A DNA stretch of 64,000 bases from Ktedonobacter sp. SOSP1-85 (GTDB taxonomy: Bacteria > Chloroflexota > Ktedonobacteria > Ktedonobacterales > Ktedonobacteraceae). Below are positions 16,256 through 24,059 of the stretch, one piece after another. A program made the translations under genes and the position numbers. The notes below the pieces were generated by a model. It was not told where the DNA came from, made no database searches, and was given only the letters and a program-made list of their open reading frames with translations. Each line of letters begins with the position of its first letter. Positions within the stretch are counted from its first letter, which is position 1. The DNA is taken from contig NZ_BNJI01000001.1 in assembly GCF_016587415.1 (NCBI RefSeq), positions 4,441,501 through 4,505,500 on the forward strand, written 5' to 3'.

Positions 16256-17125
16256 TTAATCTGATTGTAAATGGATTGGCTGACGACCTGGAGTAGCTGG
16301 CTGGTCAACGGCTCTATAGGCGCCGTGCTGGGTGCGATAATTGACGATATTGTTTGCCGTTGTGCTACTGACGTGGAGCTGCTGGCGTAGCTCAGTAGTG
16401 TTGGCGGTATTGATATTGACCAGGACACCAGTAGCCGCTGTAGGTGTATTAGTACTACTTTTGGCGCTGGATGAGCTACTCGCGCTGCTGGGCGGTGTCT
16501 CACCTATTTTGGCGACATAGACCTCTTCGCCATCACTGAGCGGCGCGGCCAGATTAAGCGCGACCAGGTTCGCCTCCGGCAGGGGACCGCCAGCTGCAGC
16601 GAGCAATTGATAAACGCGCGAACCCGCCGCCAGGCGATAGATGCCGGGATTTTTGATGGCTCCCACGGCATAGACCTGCAACATACCCCCCGTATTGGGA
16701 GCGTTCGTCGTATTCTTCGTGGATTTGAGCGCCGTATTTGTCGTAATGGCCTGGTTATTGGCCGAGGCTGGAGTGCTTGCCGCTGGTTGCCACAGGAGAT
16801 AAAAGGCAACGCCTATTGCGAGAAATAGGCCTAATATGAGGATAAGCGCGGAGCGAGGAAGTGTACGCTGACTTTCAGCAGGTGGAAGCCCTGACTCTGG
16901 GTCATCTAGTATCTCAATCATGGCTTTTTCCTGCATAGGACCATTTAATCCAGGCAGGGTCGCGGCTTGAACAGTTGGCTCAATATGGGTTATTTCATCG
17001 AGAGATCGAGGCTTGAATATAGAGATGGGAATGCTTGGATAAGGTTGTGTTATCTGTTTAGCCAGGTCGATACGCTGGCTTTCCTCGGATGAGAACGGCT
17101 CTGGAAATGGGGTCGTATACTTCAT
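16256..17125 (-). CDS. comEA: ComEA-like competence DNA receptor, C-terminus frameshifted
   Basis: Start ATG 17125 follows AAGGGAAGGATC. The protein has an N-terminal cytoplasmic tail, one membrane anchor (ALILILGLFLAIGVAFYLLW), a Thr/Asn-rich linker, and an SLBB domain (MLQVYAVGAIKNPGIYRLAAGSRVYQLLAAAGG). A helix-hairpin-helix DNA-binding motif begins VNINTANTTELRQQLHVSSTTANNIVNYR. After AVDQ the frame changes. A tandem CCAG duplication (ctggctgg at 16297-16304) shifts it, and the expected LLQVVSQSIYNQIKDIGYSN ending lies in the next frame. The protein therefore lacks the end of its DNA-binding domain. ComEA binds incoming DNA at the cell surface for ComEC, which is itself broken here. Confidence 0.85.
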   Translation of the reverse strand: MKYTTPFPEPFSSEESQRIDLAKQITQPYPSIPISIFKPRSLDEITHIEPTVQAATLPGLNGPMQEKAMIEILDDPESGLPPAESQRTLPRSALILILGLFLAIGVAFYLLWQPAASTPASANNQAITTNTALKSTKNTTNAPNTGGMLQVYAVGAIKNPGIYRLAAGSRVYQLLAAAGGPLPEANLVALNLAAPLSDGEEVYVAKIGETPPSSASSSSSAKSSTNTPTAATGVLVNINTANTTELRQQLHVSSTTANNIVNYRTQHGAYRAVDQPATPGRQPIHLQSD

Positions 17126-17357
17126 AGCAATGATCCTTCCCTTCTTCCAACTTCCAATAATAGAGATCAAAGTACTTTTTATGAGTATAGTATGCTTGAG
17201 TTAAAACAGTCAATATTTATGGTAATAATGGTTAATATTGTGTGAAATACGTATGTGCATAAGATAGATGTAGATGGAGCTGGAAGCCGATTTTGCTATG
17301 CTCGGACAAGAGTCTTGAAGCTAGTTGACCTTTGTGGTATATTTATACGTGAAGTTC

Positions 17358-17432
17358 GTTCCCGTAGCTCAGTGGATAGAGCATCGGCCTCCGAAGCCGT
17401 GTGCGCTGGTTCGATTCCAGTCGGGAACACCA
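17358..17432 (+). tRNA. tRNA-Arg(CCG)
   Basis: The acceptor stem gttcccg (17358-17364) pairs with cgggaac (17422-17428), with discriminator A and encoded CCA at 17430-17432. The D arm gctc...gagc, anticodon loop ctccgaa (anticodon CCG, reads CGG) and T arm ctggttcgattccag are normal. Its last nine bases are also the start of a 28-bp hairpin. Confidence 0.95.
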
Positions 17433-17486
17433 TGAACACAAATAAACCCGCTCTCAAGGCGGGTTTATTTGTGTTCATGGTGTTCC
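17424..17486. terminator. 28-bp perfect inverted repeat overlapping the tRNA-Arg 3' end
   Basis: Arms 17424-17451 and 17459-17486 with a 7-nt loop. The left arm begins within the tRNA acceptor stem (ggaacacca), so the right arm holds an inverted copy of the tRNA 3' end. The right arm ends 18 nt before cutA. Confidence 0.75.
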
Positions 17487-17504
17487 ATTAGGGAGAGTGA
17501 ATAA

Positions 17505-17822
17505 ATGGACTTTATACAGGTGTATACTGCTATCGATTCCAAAGAGGCGGCTCAGAGAATAGCAGATGCGGTCGTTACCAGGCGGCTTGTGGCCTGTTGT
17601 TGGGTCTCCGGTCCCATAACGAGTACGTACTGGTGGCAAGGAAAGCTAGAGCAGGCTGAAGAGTGGGTATGTACGATGAAGACACGTAAGGAACTCTACG
17701 ACGAGCTAGAGAAAGCCATCAAAGAGATTCATACGTATGATACGCCGGAAGTTCTTGCAACCCCTATAGTGGCGGGTAATGAGAGCTACCTGGATTGGAT
17801 TGCGAACGAGACGCAGCGATAA
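17505..17822 (+). CDS. cutA: Divalent-cation tolerance protein CutA
   Basis: The 105-residue protein is the usual CutA1 length and matches along its length: FIQVYTAIDSKEAAQRIADAVVTRRLVACCWVSGPITSTYWWQGKLEQAEEWVCTMKT, then YDELEKAIKEIHTYDTPEVLATPI and YLDWIANE. CutA1 forms a PII-like trimer that binds divalent copper; its physiological role is debated. The start has a GGGAGAG SD. An intrinsic terminator follows at 17836. It lies between the tRNA and a secreted protein gene on the opposite strand. Confidence 0.95.
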   Translation: MDFIQVYTAIDSKEAAQRIADAVVTRRLVACCWVSGPITSTYWWQGKLEQAEEWVCTMKTRKELYDELEKAIKEIHTYDTPEVLATPIVAGNESYLDWIANETQR

Positions 17823-17835
17823 GCAGACACAAACG

Positions 17836-17867
17836 GGGCCTGGATACTATACTATCCAGGCCCTTTT
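17836..17867 (+). terminator. Intrinsic terminator of cutA
   Basis: Perfect 11-bp stem gggcctggata (17836-17846) / tatccaggccc (17853-17863) followed by TTTT. Confidence 0.85.
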
Positions 17868-17958
17868 CTATGACATGTTCTTATGTTCGTCTTTGGATAT
17901 AAAGACCTTTCCCCAGTTAGCGTCCATAAATGCCAATATCAAGCCACAACCCTGGTGT

Positions 17959-18495
17959 TTAAGCCGCTTTGGTGAAGGTGAACGAGGTTGAATCAGGAGT
18001 GGAGAGGTCTTCACCAATAGGTTCTATCACGTTGCGGTCGGCGTAAGAGGTAAGCTGCCAATATGCATCATTGTCGGCCTTGAGACCAAATCCGTCATCG
18101 GTCTGTTCAGCAGTAACCTGGCATGTAGGATCAGTATTGGGCAGGTCCGCCTCCATAATTATGGGGGAGTCAGTAGTATCATGGCAAAGGTGTTTCCCAT
18201 CGGGTGTGCGAAACGCGAGCTTGCCACCAGCCAGGACCTCGACAGTGAACTTGACCGGACTTGCCGCACCCGATGTTAATACTAACTTCCCGTCATTGAG
18301 CTGTTCAAAGCCAAAATCGCTTCCATTTAATGTGAGTTGCACCTGATCACCATTGCCTGGGAGATAGTGGGAATCTGCATCAGCATGTGCGTTTGTTACC
18401 CAGAGCTGCGTCGAGAGGAGCAGGCCCGCACAGAAGAGTATGCCAGCCAGCAGGCGTGCCACAGAGAGCATAGTTTTTTTCTTTATAGAGAGCAT
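17959..18495 (-). CDS. Secreted protein of unknown function
   Basis: From ATG 18495 (SD AAAGGA) the protein starts with a classic signal peptide (basic LSIKKK, hydrophobic LLAGILFCAGLLLS, AHA cleavage region). The ~145-residue mature part is acidic and beta-rich, with DGKLVLTSG, VEVLAGGKLAFRTPDGKHL and DGFGLKADNDAYWQL repeats reminiscent of fascin/beta-trefoil or ricin-type modules, with two cysteines (KHLCHD, DPTCQV). No family can be assigned. It is monocistronic and convergent to cutA. Confidence 0.65.
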   Translation of the reverse strand: MLSIKKKTMLSVARLLAGILFCAGLLLSTQLWVTNAHADADSHYLPGNGDQVQLTLNGSDFGFEQLNDGKLVLTSGAASPVKFTVEVLAGGKLAFRTPDGKHLCHDTTDSPIIMEADLPNTDPTCQVTAEQTDDGFGLKADNDAYWQLTSYADRNVIEPIGEDLSTPDSTSFTFTKAA

Positions 18496-18655
18496 GATTT
18501 TTCCTTTCAAAAAGCGCATATTAAGCATGAGCAAGAATAAATTCTGCTCTTACTCAAAGTTTAAGAAAAGCTGCAAAGGTGACAAAATGAATAGTATCTC
18601 TTGTATGGCGTTTTTGTTGCCTAAAAGAGGCGTAGCACCGCCAGGCACTCAGGAG

Positions 18656-19687
18656 TCAGTGCTCTGAAGATGCCATAGATGGGGTGTCTGAGTAGCTGCG
18701 TACGCAAATAGCGACCACCCCGAGTAGGACGCTGAAGAGGCCGCCGCCCAGGAAGGCCCAGGTGGGGCTTATGTGGTCGCTGACCACGCCTGTGAGCCAG
18801 AGGGCGAGCGGGACGAGCGCGTACACTCCCAGCATATAGATGCTGTAGACGCGCCCCAGCATGCCCTCGGCGACGCGGTTCTGTAACTGGATATCCCACA
18901 TGATCTCGGTAATGCCGCTACCAAAGCCGACAAGCATGCCTGCTAGCAGAAAGGCCAGCGGCTGCCAGGTGGGGGCCAGGGGCAAGCCAAAGAAGGTGAA
19001 GGCCAGGCCGGTGAGAATGAGGCCACCATAGCGGTAGAGTCTCTGATGCTGTGGGTTGAACAGCCCTATGAGCATGGTCGAGATCAGGGCGCCCAGCGCC
19101 AGGGTCGAGGAGAAGCCACCTAACAGGAAGATGCCATTCTGGTTGAGGAAGTTGGTGACGAGCAGCTTGGGAAGCGCGATCTGGTCCAGCCCTGTGACTC
19201 CTGCGTTGGCCAGGCTGATAACGAGGATCGAGAGCCAGAGCCAGGGGAGTCGCAAGACATAGTGTATCCCCTGGTGGAGGTCATCTCCCATACCGCGAAA
19301 GAGCTTACGCGGCTGCGATGATTGATTTGAGGCCTCATCTGGCGCTGGACTGCTGGACTGCACAGGAGCTTTGACGCTAAGCATACAGCAGACTGAGAAG
19401 ATGAAGGTCAGGACATCAAAGAAGAAGGCGCCGACCGCGCTCCTCGCGATGAAGAGGAACGAACCCAGTGGCGGACCGATAAGCTGGCTACTCTGCTTGG
19501 AGAGGCCATTCATAGCATTGGCCGAGGGAAGGTGCTCTTTCGACTCCACCAATTGGGGAGAGAGCGAGCGATAAGCCGGACCAAAGAAGCCACGTGCCGT
19601 GCCAAAGATCAGGCTAATGATGATGATATGCCAGACCTGGAGCCAGCCGTGCCAGGCGAGAAAGGTTACAAGCAAGACGAGTAGCAT
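18656..19687 (-). CDS. MFS transporter (MFS_3/EntS-like), lacking its N-terminal membrane helices
   Basis: The 343-residue frame contains about eight membrane helices and family signatures (FGPAYRSLSPQLV, LPSANAMNGLSKQSSQLIGPPLGS, GFGSGITEIMWDIQLQNRV, GRVYSIYMLGV). A normal MFS_3 exporter has ~410-450 residues and 12 helices, so roughly the first four are missing. The open frame begins inside a 16-bp inverted repeat (19678-19722) shared with the end of the fur-like gene, with no SD. This looks like a gene cut at a rearrangement point and is probably not functional. Confidence 0.75.
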   Translation of the reverse strand: MLLVLLVTFLAWHGWLQVWHIIIISLIFGTARGFFGPAYRSLSPQLVESKEHLPSANAMNGLSKQSSQLIGPPLGSFLFIARSAVGAFFFDVLTFIFSVCCMLSVKAPVQSSSPAPDEASNQSSQPRKLFRGMGDDLHQGIHYVLRLPWLWLSILVISLANAGVTGLDQIALPKLLVTNFLNQNGIFLLGGFSSTLALGALISTMLIGLFNPQHQRLYRYGGLILTGLAFTFFGLPLAPTWQPLAFLLAGMLVGFGSGITEIMWDIQLQNRVAEGMLGRVYSIYMLGVYALVPLALWLTGVVSDHISPTWAFLGGGLFSVLLGVVAICVRSYSDTPSMASSEH

Positions 19688-19722
19688 CTCGGCTCGCTAC
19701 TTGCGGGCCGAGATGCTACTCG
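19678..19722. repeat. 16-bp inverted repeat at the broken MFS gene end
   Basis: Arms 19678-19693 and 19707-19722 with a 13-nt loop. The repeat covers the 5' end of the MFS frame on one side and the stop codon of the fur-like gene (19716-19718) on the other. Confidence 0.7.
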
Positions 19723-20195
19723 GTGCGGCACTCGGAGCAGCGGCCGAAGAGGGAGAGGGAGTGCCCCTCGATGGTGAAATCAGTCTGGTTACCGATCTTT
19801 GCGAGCTGTTCTTTAGGGAGGCAGATGTCTACCTCGACCACGCGATGACACTGGTTGCAGGTCAGGTGATGGTGGTGGCTGTGCCCGCAGACGCGATAGT
19901 GGTGCGTGCCATCGGCGAAGTCGACGCGGTTGAGCAGACCCTTGTTAACGAGCTTTTCTATCGAGCGGTAGACGGTCGCGCGACCCAGGTGGGGATCATC
20001 TTTGCGAATATCCTGCCACAGGTCATCAACGGTGAAATTGGTTTCGTTCTCCGCGAACTCAACGAGCCGTTGTTCGATAAGCCGACGCGGGCGCGTGCGG
20101 CGCTGACTGACTTCATCGAACGCGGCACGGATTTGTTCTTCGATGGGATGTGCCTCGGTCACGTTGCTTACTCTCTTTCTGGACTGGCTACGCAC
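19716..20195 (-). CDS. Fur-family metalloregulator, probably Zur-like
   Basis: The 159-residue protein has the Fur order. A winged helix (RRLIEQRLVEFAENETNFTVDDLWQDIRKDDPHLGRATVYRSIEKLVNKGLL) is followed by a metal-binding dimerisation part (GTHHYRVCGHSHHHHLTCNQCHRVVEVDICLP) and a final CSEC. Two CxxC pairs would hold structural zinc. The upstream region has the operator TGAGATAGTATATCA (20224-20238) over its -10 box, and closely related boxes occur at the ZnuA-like and CooC-like genes, so zinc control and autoregulation are inferred. The start may be GTG 20195 or GTG 20162, which has a better SD. Confidence 0.88.
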   Translation of the reverse strand: MRSQSRKRVSNVTEAHPIEEQIRAAFDEVSQRRTRPRRLIEQRLVEFAENETNFTVDDLWQDIRKDDPHLGRATVYRSIEKLVNKGLLNRVDFADGTHHYRVCGHSHHHHLTCNQCHRVVEVDICLPKEQLAKIGNQTDFTIEGHSLSLFGRCSECRTE

Positions 20196-20223
20196 GGGGT
20201 AGAGATCACCTGTGCAGTTCTAT

Positions 20224-20238
20224 TGAGATAGTATATCA
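20224..20238. promoter_or_regulatory. Fur/Zur-type operator at the regulator gene promoter
   Basis: TGAGATAGTATATCA is a 7-1-7 imperfect palindrome. On the minus strand it contains a -10-like TATACT. An identical 15-mer lies at 21809-21823, and related ones at 22863, 22921 and 22946. Confidence 0.6.
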
Positions 20239-20274
20239 CAAACGCTCAATGCTCGCATCCGACGTTCGTACCTC

Positions 20275-20640
20275 GTGCGTAGCCGTACCTGTACGGTCGC
20301 TATTGTTCGCGCCTGGACTGCTCCCGAAAATGCAGACCAAAGCTATTTAAATGCCTGTGCACGCATTATCAGCAAAGCCAGATCCTGGCGTCGTTGCTTG
20401 CGTTCCACCATCGAAGACGAGAAGGGAACTCTGGCAGGTCTCTACAATGCCTTGCCTGATGATCTGGCGGATATCCAGAAAGGCGACTTCAGGCGGCGGT
20501 TGGGCAAGGCCCTCTCCTACCGGGTCGGCACCCAATTTGATGAAAGTGGCCTGCACCTGGTCAAAGGCGAGCCTGATACGCGCAGCGGTGCGGTCTACTG
20601 GTCCGTCGCCTTCCCAGAGCCTGAGGTAGTAAGCTTATAG
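20275..20640 (+). CDS. Hypothetical protein, possible C-terminal remnant of a replication/primase-like protein
   Basis: The open frame gives 121 residues without a convincing start or SD. The last ~70 residues (LAGLYNALPDDLADIQKGDFRRRLGKAL, then GLHLVKGEPDTRSGAVYWSVAF) look like the winged-helix C-terminal domains of phage/plasmid primase-helicase proteins. This similarity is from pattern memory only. It could be a decayed mobile-element gene. It lies directly after the divergent promoter of the fur-like gene. Confidence 0.35.
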   Translation: MRSRTCTVAIVRAWTAPENADQSYLNACARIISKARSWRRCLRSTIEDEKGTLAGLYNALPDDLADIQKGDFRRRLGKALSYRVGTQFDESGLHLVKGEPDTRSGAVYWSVAFPEPEVVSL

Positions 20641-20789
20641 TTTCGTTGAGTGGGATGTAGAAGGAAAACCAGCCGAAAGCAACGCGAGAAAGGGGCTTTG
20701 GCGATGTACTCATTTCCAATTCGTGTCATAGTGAGATAAGAGAGGTTTTCGAACGTGAAAAAGCGCTAGGGTGGAAAGGAAAAACAAAC

Positions 20790-21569
20790 ATGTCAACAAA
20801 CGAAAGCGACGCGGTCAAGTACATCAGAGAGGCTTCGATCAGTTATCCGCTGCTCAAACTGATCCATCATGAAATGGGCAATGGGCTGGCCGTGCTTTGC
20901 GGATATCGGCACCGATTACAGCGCGCGATCTTGGAGCAGGAGCAAGAAGTTTTGCCCTCAACACGGGATGTCTGGCAAGATCGGAATGAACAATGGTTAG
21001 GCTATTTGCAAAAGATGCAGGACCGAGAAATACGCATGAAAGATCTTCTGGTTCAACTGCGTGAGCTCGTGCCCGGGGCAAGAGATGAGCCGCTCTGCAA
21101 GAACTTCGTCCGGACTGACCTCGTGGTCTTACTCGGACGGGTTATCGAGCAACGCGTTCCACTCTATCCTGATCCTATCTTGCAAGCTATCATGCCTACT
21201 CAGTCGCTTTTTATCATGTGCGAGCCTTTCTGGCTGGAAGTGATTCTCGAACATATATTAAACTACATAGTCGCACAATATACTAATACGACGCCTACTG
21301 AGGTGTATCTGGAGCCCTTTCCAAATAACATGGGTCGGGAAGCGAAAATAACGTTTCGCATCAGACGCGATCTGCCAAGACGTGCCTCAGGAATAGAAGA
21401 GAGGTTTTTTGAAGCACAGTTACGGGTACTTGACCAGGGCGAGCCGGATGTTTGTGCTGCGCTGTGTAATGAGATTTTGCACGAACATGGAGGACGGATC
21501 TGGAGCGAGCAAGAAGGAACTATTTCTCTTGCCTTGCCACTAGCGGAAGAGAGAGAAGATATGTTGTGA
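20790..21569 (+). CDS. Histidine kinase-like protein with a degenerate ATPase domain
   Basis: The 259-residue soluble protein starts with a HisKA-like helix pair (YPLLKLIHHEMGNGLAVLCGYRHRLQRAI; the first H of HHEMGN is in the phosphoacceptor position). A linker leads to an HATPase-like fold ending in CNEILHEHGGRIWSEQEGTISLALPL, which matches the last strands of sensor kinases. The N-box asparagines and the G1 DxGxG motif are not recognisable, so ATP binding is doubtful. It may act as a phosphotransfer or scaffold protein. The SD AAGGAAAA precedes ATG 20790. Confidence 0.65.
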   Translation: MSTNESDAVKYIREASISYPLLKLIHHEMGNGLAVLCGYRHRLQRAILEQEQEVLPSTRDVWQDRNEQWLGYLQKMQDREIRMKDLLVQLRELVPGARDEPLCKNFVRTDLVVLLGRVIEQRVPLYPDPILQAIMPTQSLFIMCEPFWLEVILEHILNYIVAQYTNTTPTEVYLEPFPNNMGREAKITFRIRRDLPRRASGIEERFFEAQLRVLDQGEPDVCAALCNEILHEHGGRIWSEQEGTISLALPLAEEREDML

Positions 21570-21641
21570 ATCCCAACATTCTGCGACACACTTGCATTGC
21601 ATCAGGTGTGGACAGAATCATGAGGCACGCGCTACCGCGCA

Positions 21642-21707
21642 CTTTTTTAGAGATAGAAAACGATGTTGTTGTGAGCACACCCACATCGTTTTCTGTCTCT
21701 AAAAAAG
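21642..21707. terminator. 25-bp inverted repeat after the kinase-like gene
   Basis: Arms 21642-21666 and 21683-21707 pair over 25 bp with one G-U pair and a 16-nt loop. It lies 73 nt downstream of the stop codon. The stem begins with c-tttttt and ends aaaaaa-g, so it could terminate from both sides. Confidence 0.65.
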
Positions 21708-21808
21708 AGGAGAAAAACCCCTAATGGCTGTCAAATTGACTGTCATGAGCGGCTAAGTGGAGAGTGAAAGGGCTTGAGTGGCTGGCTAAGAAGCTATTAA
21801 ATGTTAAC

Positions 21809-21823
21809 TGAGATAGTATATCA
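21809..21823. promoter_or_regulatory. Orphan Fur/Zur-type operator
   Basis: This 15-mer (TGAGATAGTATATCA) is identical to the box upstream of the fur-like gene, but no gene start lies nearby. It may be left from a lost promoter or a duplication. The surrounding 21570-21915 space holds two hairpins and no gene. Confidence 0.45.
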
Positions 21824-21850
21824 CGAGCAGGCGCTCTAGGGAAAGTTTTT

Positions 21851-21910
21851 ATGTTGCAGGGAAAGGATATTGGCGGGCAGCTGCCCGCCAATATCCTTTC
21901 CCTGCAACAT
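21851..21910. terminator. 60-bp perfect palindrome after the ZnuA-like gene
   Basis: Arms 21851-21880 and 21881-21910 are perfectly complementary with no loop; the centre is gggcag/ctgccc. It lies just beyond the restored stop codon (21916) of the minus-strand ZnuA-like gene. Confidence 0.75.
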
Positions 21911-22010
21911 TATGTCTATTTACTGGTGCTGCTCTTGAGGGCTTGCTCCAGGCTATTCATCTGGTCGAGCTGCCAGGACTGGTAGGTCTTGCCCTGGGGC
22001 ATGGTCTCGG

Positions 22011-22823
22011 TCACAGGCACAATGGGAATGTTCTTGCTCTGCGCATCCCGCTGGAGCTTGCTAGTGATGGGCGTATTGGTCTGCTCATTGTAGATAAGAA
22101 CTTTGATCTCGCCATGCGTGATCTGGTTATTGGCGATGGCGACCGTGTTCGCGGGGGATCATTGCCCTCGGCAATGGCTTTCTGAAGCTCGCCTGGCGTC
22201 TTTACATCCAATCCCATCGGGCCAGTTTGATAGAGGAAGATCGTCTCGGTCAGGCCCACAGGGGTACCAGCGTACTGGCTCTTGATCTCGCTGATCTTCT
22301 GCTCAAGTGCCTGAAGTGAGTCGTCGAATTTCTTTAGATTGGCATCATAGTCGGCGGCATGGGTTGCATCCTGTTTCTTGAGAGCCGTGGCGATGGAGCT
22401 GGCAATGACCTTCACATTCTGGGGGCTATACCAGACATGTTCGTTGTCAGGCAGCTTCTGTGGAGCGATATCGAAGGCCGTCACGACGCTGCGGTTATCA
22501 TTGGGCGAGGCATCGAGCAGTTTCTTCATCCACTCGTCATAGCCACCGCCGTTCTGAATGACAAGCTGGGCGGTCGCCACGGCCTTGCCATTCTCCACGT
22601 TTGACTCATATTCATGTGGATCAACGTTGGGATCGGAGAGGACGCTGCTCACATTGACGTGTTCACCTCCAACCTGTTTCGCAATATCGCCATAGAAATT
22701 CTCTGCCGCTACCACATTCGTCTTGCCTGAACTCTGCGCCAGGCTAGAGCTGTTGCAGGCCGTAAACAGCCCAAGAAGTGAAATAGAGAGAAGTAGTGCT
22801 ATCCCTGCTCTTTTTGCGTGCAT
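22011..22823 (-). CDS. ZnuA-like zinc/manganese ABC transporter solute-binding lipoprotein, frameshifted
   Basis: A lipoprotein signal (LLLSISLLGLFTAC) precedes a TroA/ZnuA-type body: NVVAAENFYGDIAKQVGGEHVNV, DPHEYESN (metal-binding His), QNGGGYDEWM, and DNEHVWYSPQNVKVIASSIA (second His). The frame shifts after EGNDPP. Adding one C to the CCCCC run (complement of 22155-22159) restores TVAIANNQITHGEIKVLIYN and a natural ending SLEQALKSSTSK with stop at 21916-21918. The true gene is therefore 21916-22823. No permease or ATPase gene is adjacent. Its promoter (TTGACA 22920-22915, TATACT 22897-22892, 17-nt spacing) is flanked by two Fur/Zur-type boxes. Confidence 0.85.
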   Translation of the reverse strand: MHAKRAGIALLLSISLLGLFTACNSSSLAQSSGKTNVVAAENFYGDIAKQVGGEHVNVSSVLSDPNVDPHEYESNVENGKAVATAQLVIQNGGGYDEWMKKLLDASPNDNRSVVTAFDIAPQKLPDNEHVWYSPQNVKVIASSIATALKKQDATHAADYDANLKKFDDSLQALEQKISEIKSQYAGTPVGLTETIFLYQTGPMGLDVKTPGELQKAIAEGNDPPRTRSPSPITRSRMARSKFLSTMSRPIRPSLASSSGMRRARTFPLCL

Positions 22824-22862
22824 GATCTATCTTTATCTCCTGAGTATGCTAATGCCATTAAT

Positions 22863-22960
22863 TGAGACGATATCTCTTTAGCTTTGAGGAGAGTATACCC
22901 TCCTTCGCCATATTTGTCAATGAGATATCGTCTCAATTGTATATTTGAGATGTCATCTCA
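22863..22960. promoter_or_regulatory. Divergent promoter region with three Fur/Zur-type operators
   Basis: TGAGACGATATCTCT (22863-22877), TGAGATATCGTCTCA (22921-22935) and TGAGATGTCATCTCA (22946-22960) are 7-1-7 palindromes. The first two flank the minus-strand promoter of the ZnuA-like gene (-35 complement of 22915-22920, -10 complement of 22892-22897). The third sits just upstream of TTGATT (22967-22972) and CATACT (22990-22995), spaced 17 nt, which would drive the CooC-like gene. Control by the Fur/Zur-like protein at 19716 is inferred. Confidence 0.7.
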
Positions 22961-23049
22961 ATAGTCTTGATTTTTGTGAAAAAGCATGTCATACTTGTCC
23001 TGGTCAATAAGACTTGTATCGTCAAATTTGTAGGAGTAGAGTTTGAAGT

Positions 23050-24021
23050 ATGCGAGTGGCTTTTGTTGGAAAGGGTGGCAGTGGGAAAACCACGCTCTCA
23101 TCGTTACTCTGTCGTTATCTAGCGAGTGGTCAGTGGCCTGTGATGGCCATGGACGCGGATATTAATCAACACCTGGGAATGGCGCTGGGTCTCTCCGAGA
23201 CAGAGGCTGCCACGCTTGTGCCGATGGGCCTGGAGATCGAGCGGATCAAGGCTTATGTACGCGGGTCTAATCCCCGCCTGCCTTCGACGGCGTCGATGCT
23301 CAAGACCACGCCTCCAGGAACTGGTTCGCGTCTGTTGCGCTTGGATGAGCCAAATCCGCTTTGGGAGCATTTTGCGCGCGAGGTAGCCGGTGTGCACCTG
23401 CTCGTCACTGGTCCATTCAGCCAGGAGGATTTGGGGCATCGCTGTTACCACTCAAAGGTAGGCGCGGTCGAGCTGATTCTCAACCACTTGCTGGATGGTC
23501 CAGGCGAGTATGTGGTGGTCGATATGACAGCTGGTGCTGATTCATTTGCGTCCGGCATGTTTACCAAGTTCGACCTGACATTTCTGGTGGTTGAGCCAAC
23601 GCTCAAGTCGCTTGGCGTCTACAAGCAATATCAAGAGTACGCGCGTGAGTATGATGTGCGTATCCGCGTGATTGGGAACAAAGTTGAGTCAGAGGAGGAT
23701 GTGCAGTTCTTGCGCGAGCAGGTGGGCGCTGATCTACTGACATGGCTAGGACGCTCAGCCTATGTGCGAGCGCAGGAGAAGGGGCAATATCTCCCCTTTG
23801 AGCGTTTAGAGCCTGAGCATGTCCAGGCGCTTGTGACAATGAAGCAGGCTCTAGATAGTGGTCAGAAGGACTGGGAGAAATTGTACGCGCAGACAGTTGA
23901 GTTTCACCGCAAAAATGCGCTGGGCTGGGCCAATGCCTCGCTAGGCGAGGACGTTACCTCCCAGATTGATCCCACGTTCTCTCTCTCCGAGGCGGCGCGA
24001 GGCTATGTGACTGCCAGTTAG
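23050..24021 (+). CDS. CooC/MinD-family P-loop ATPase
   Basis: The 323-residue protein has a deviant Walker A with the signature lysine (GKGGSGKTTLSSLL), the MDADINQHLGMALG switch region and VVDMTAGADSFASGMFTKFDLTFLVVEPTLKS. This matches the CooC subgroup of SIMIBI ATPases, which insert nickel into CO dehydrogenase or act in metal-centre assembly. No CODH gene is in the window. Its promoter region carries a Fur/Zur-type box and is divergent from a zinc-type binding protein gene, so a role in metal handling is plausible. The start follows TAGGAG. Confidence 0.8.
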   Translation: MRVAFVGKGGSGKTTLSSLLCRYLASGQWPVMAMDADINQHLGMALGLSETEAATLVPMGLEIERIKAYVRGSNPRLPSTASMLKTTPPGTGSRLLRLDEPNPLWEHFAREVAGVHLLVTGPFSQEDLGHRCYHSKVGAVELILNHLLDGPGEYVVVDMTAGADSFASGMFTKFDLTFLVVEPTLKSLGVYKQYQEYAREYDVRIRVIGNKVESEEDVQFLREQVGADLLTWLGRSAYVRAQEKGQYLPFERLEPEHVQALVTMKQALDSGQKDWEKLYAQTVEFHRKNALGWANASLGEDVTSQIDPTFSLSEAARGYVTAS

Positions 24022-24059
24022 TAGGAGCTTGCAAATGTGTTGTATTCCTGCGTGGTGCA

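Noticed and set aside
21724..21756. 10-codon ORF with GAGGAG upstream
   Set aside because: Too short, overlaps hairpin flank, no context.
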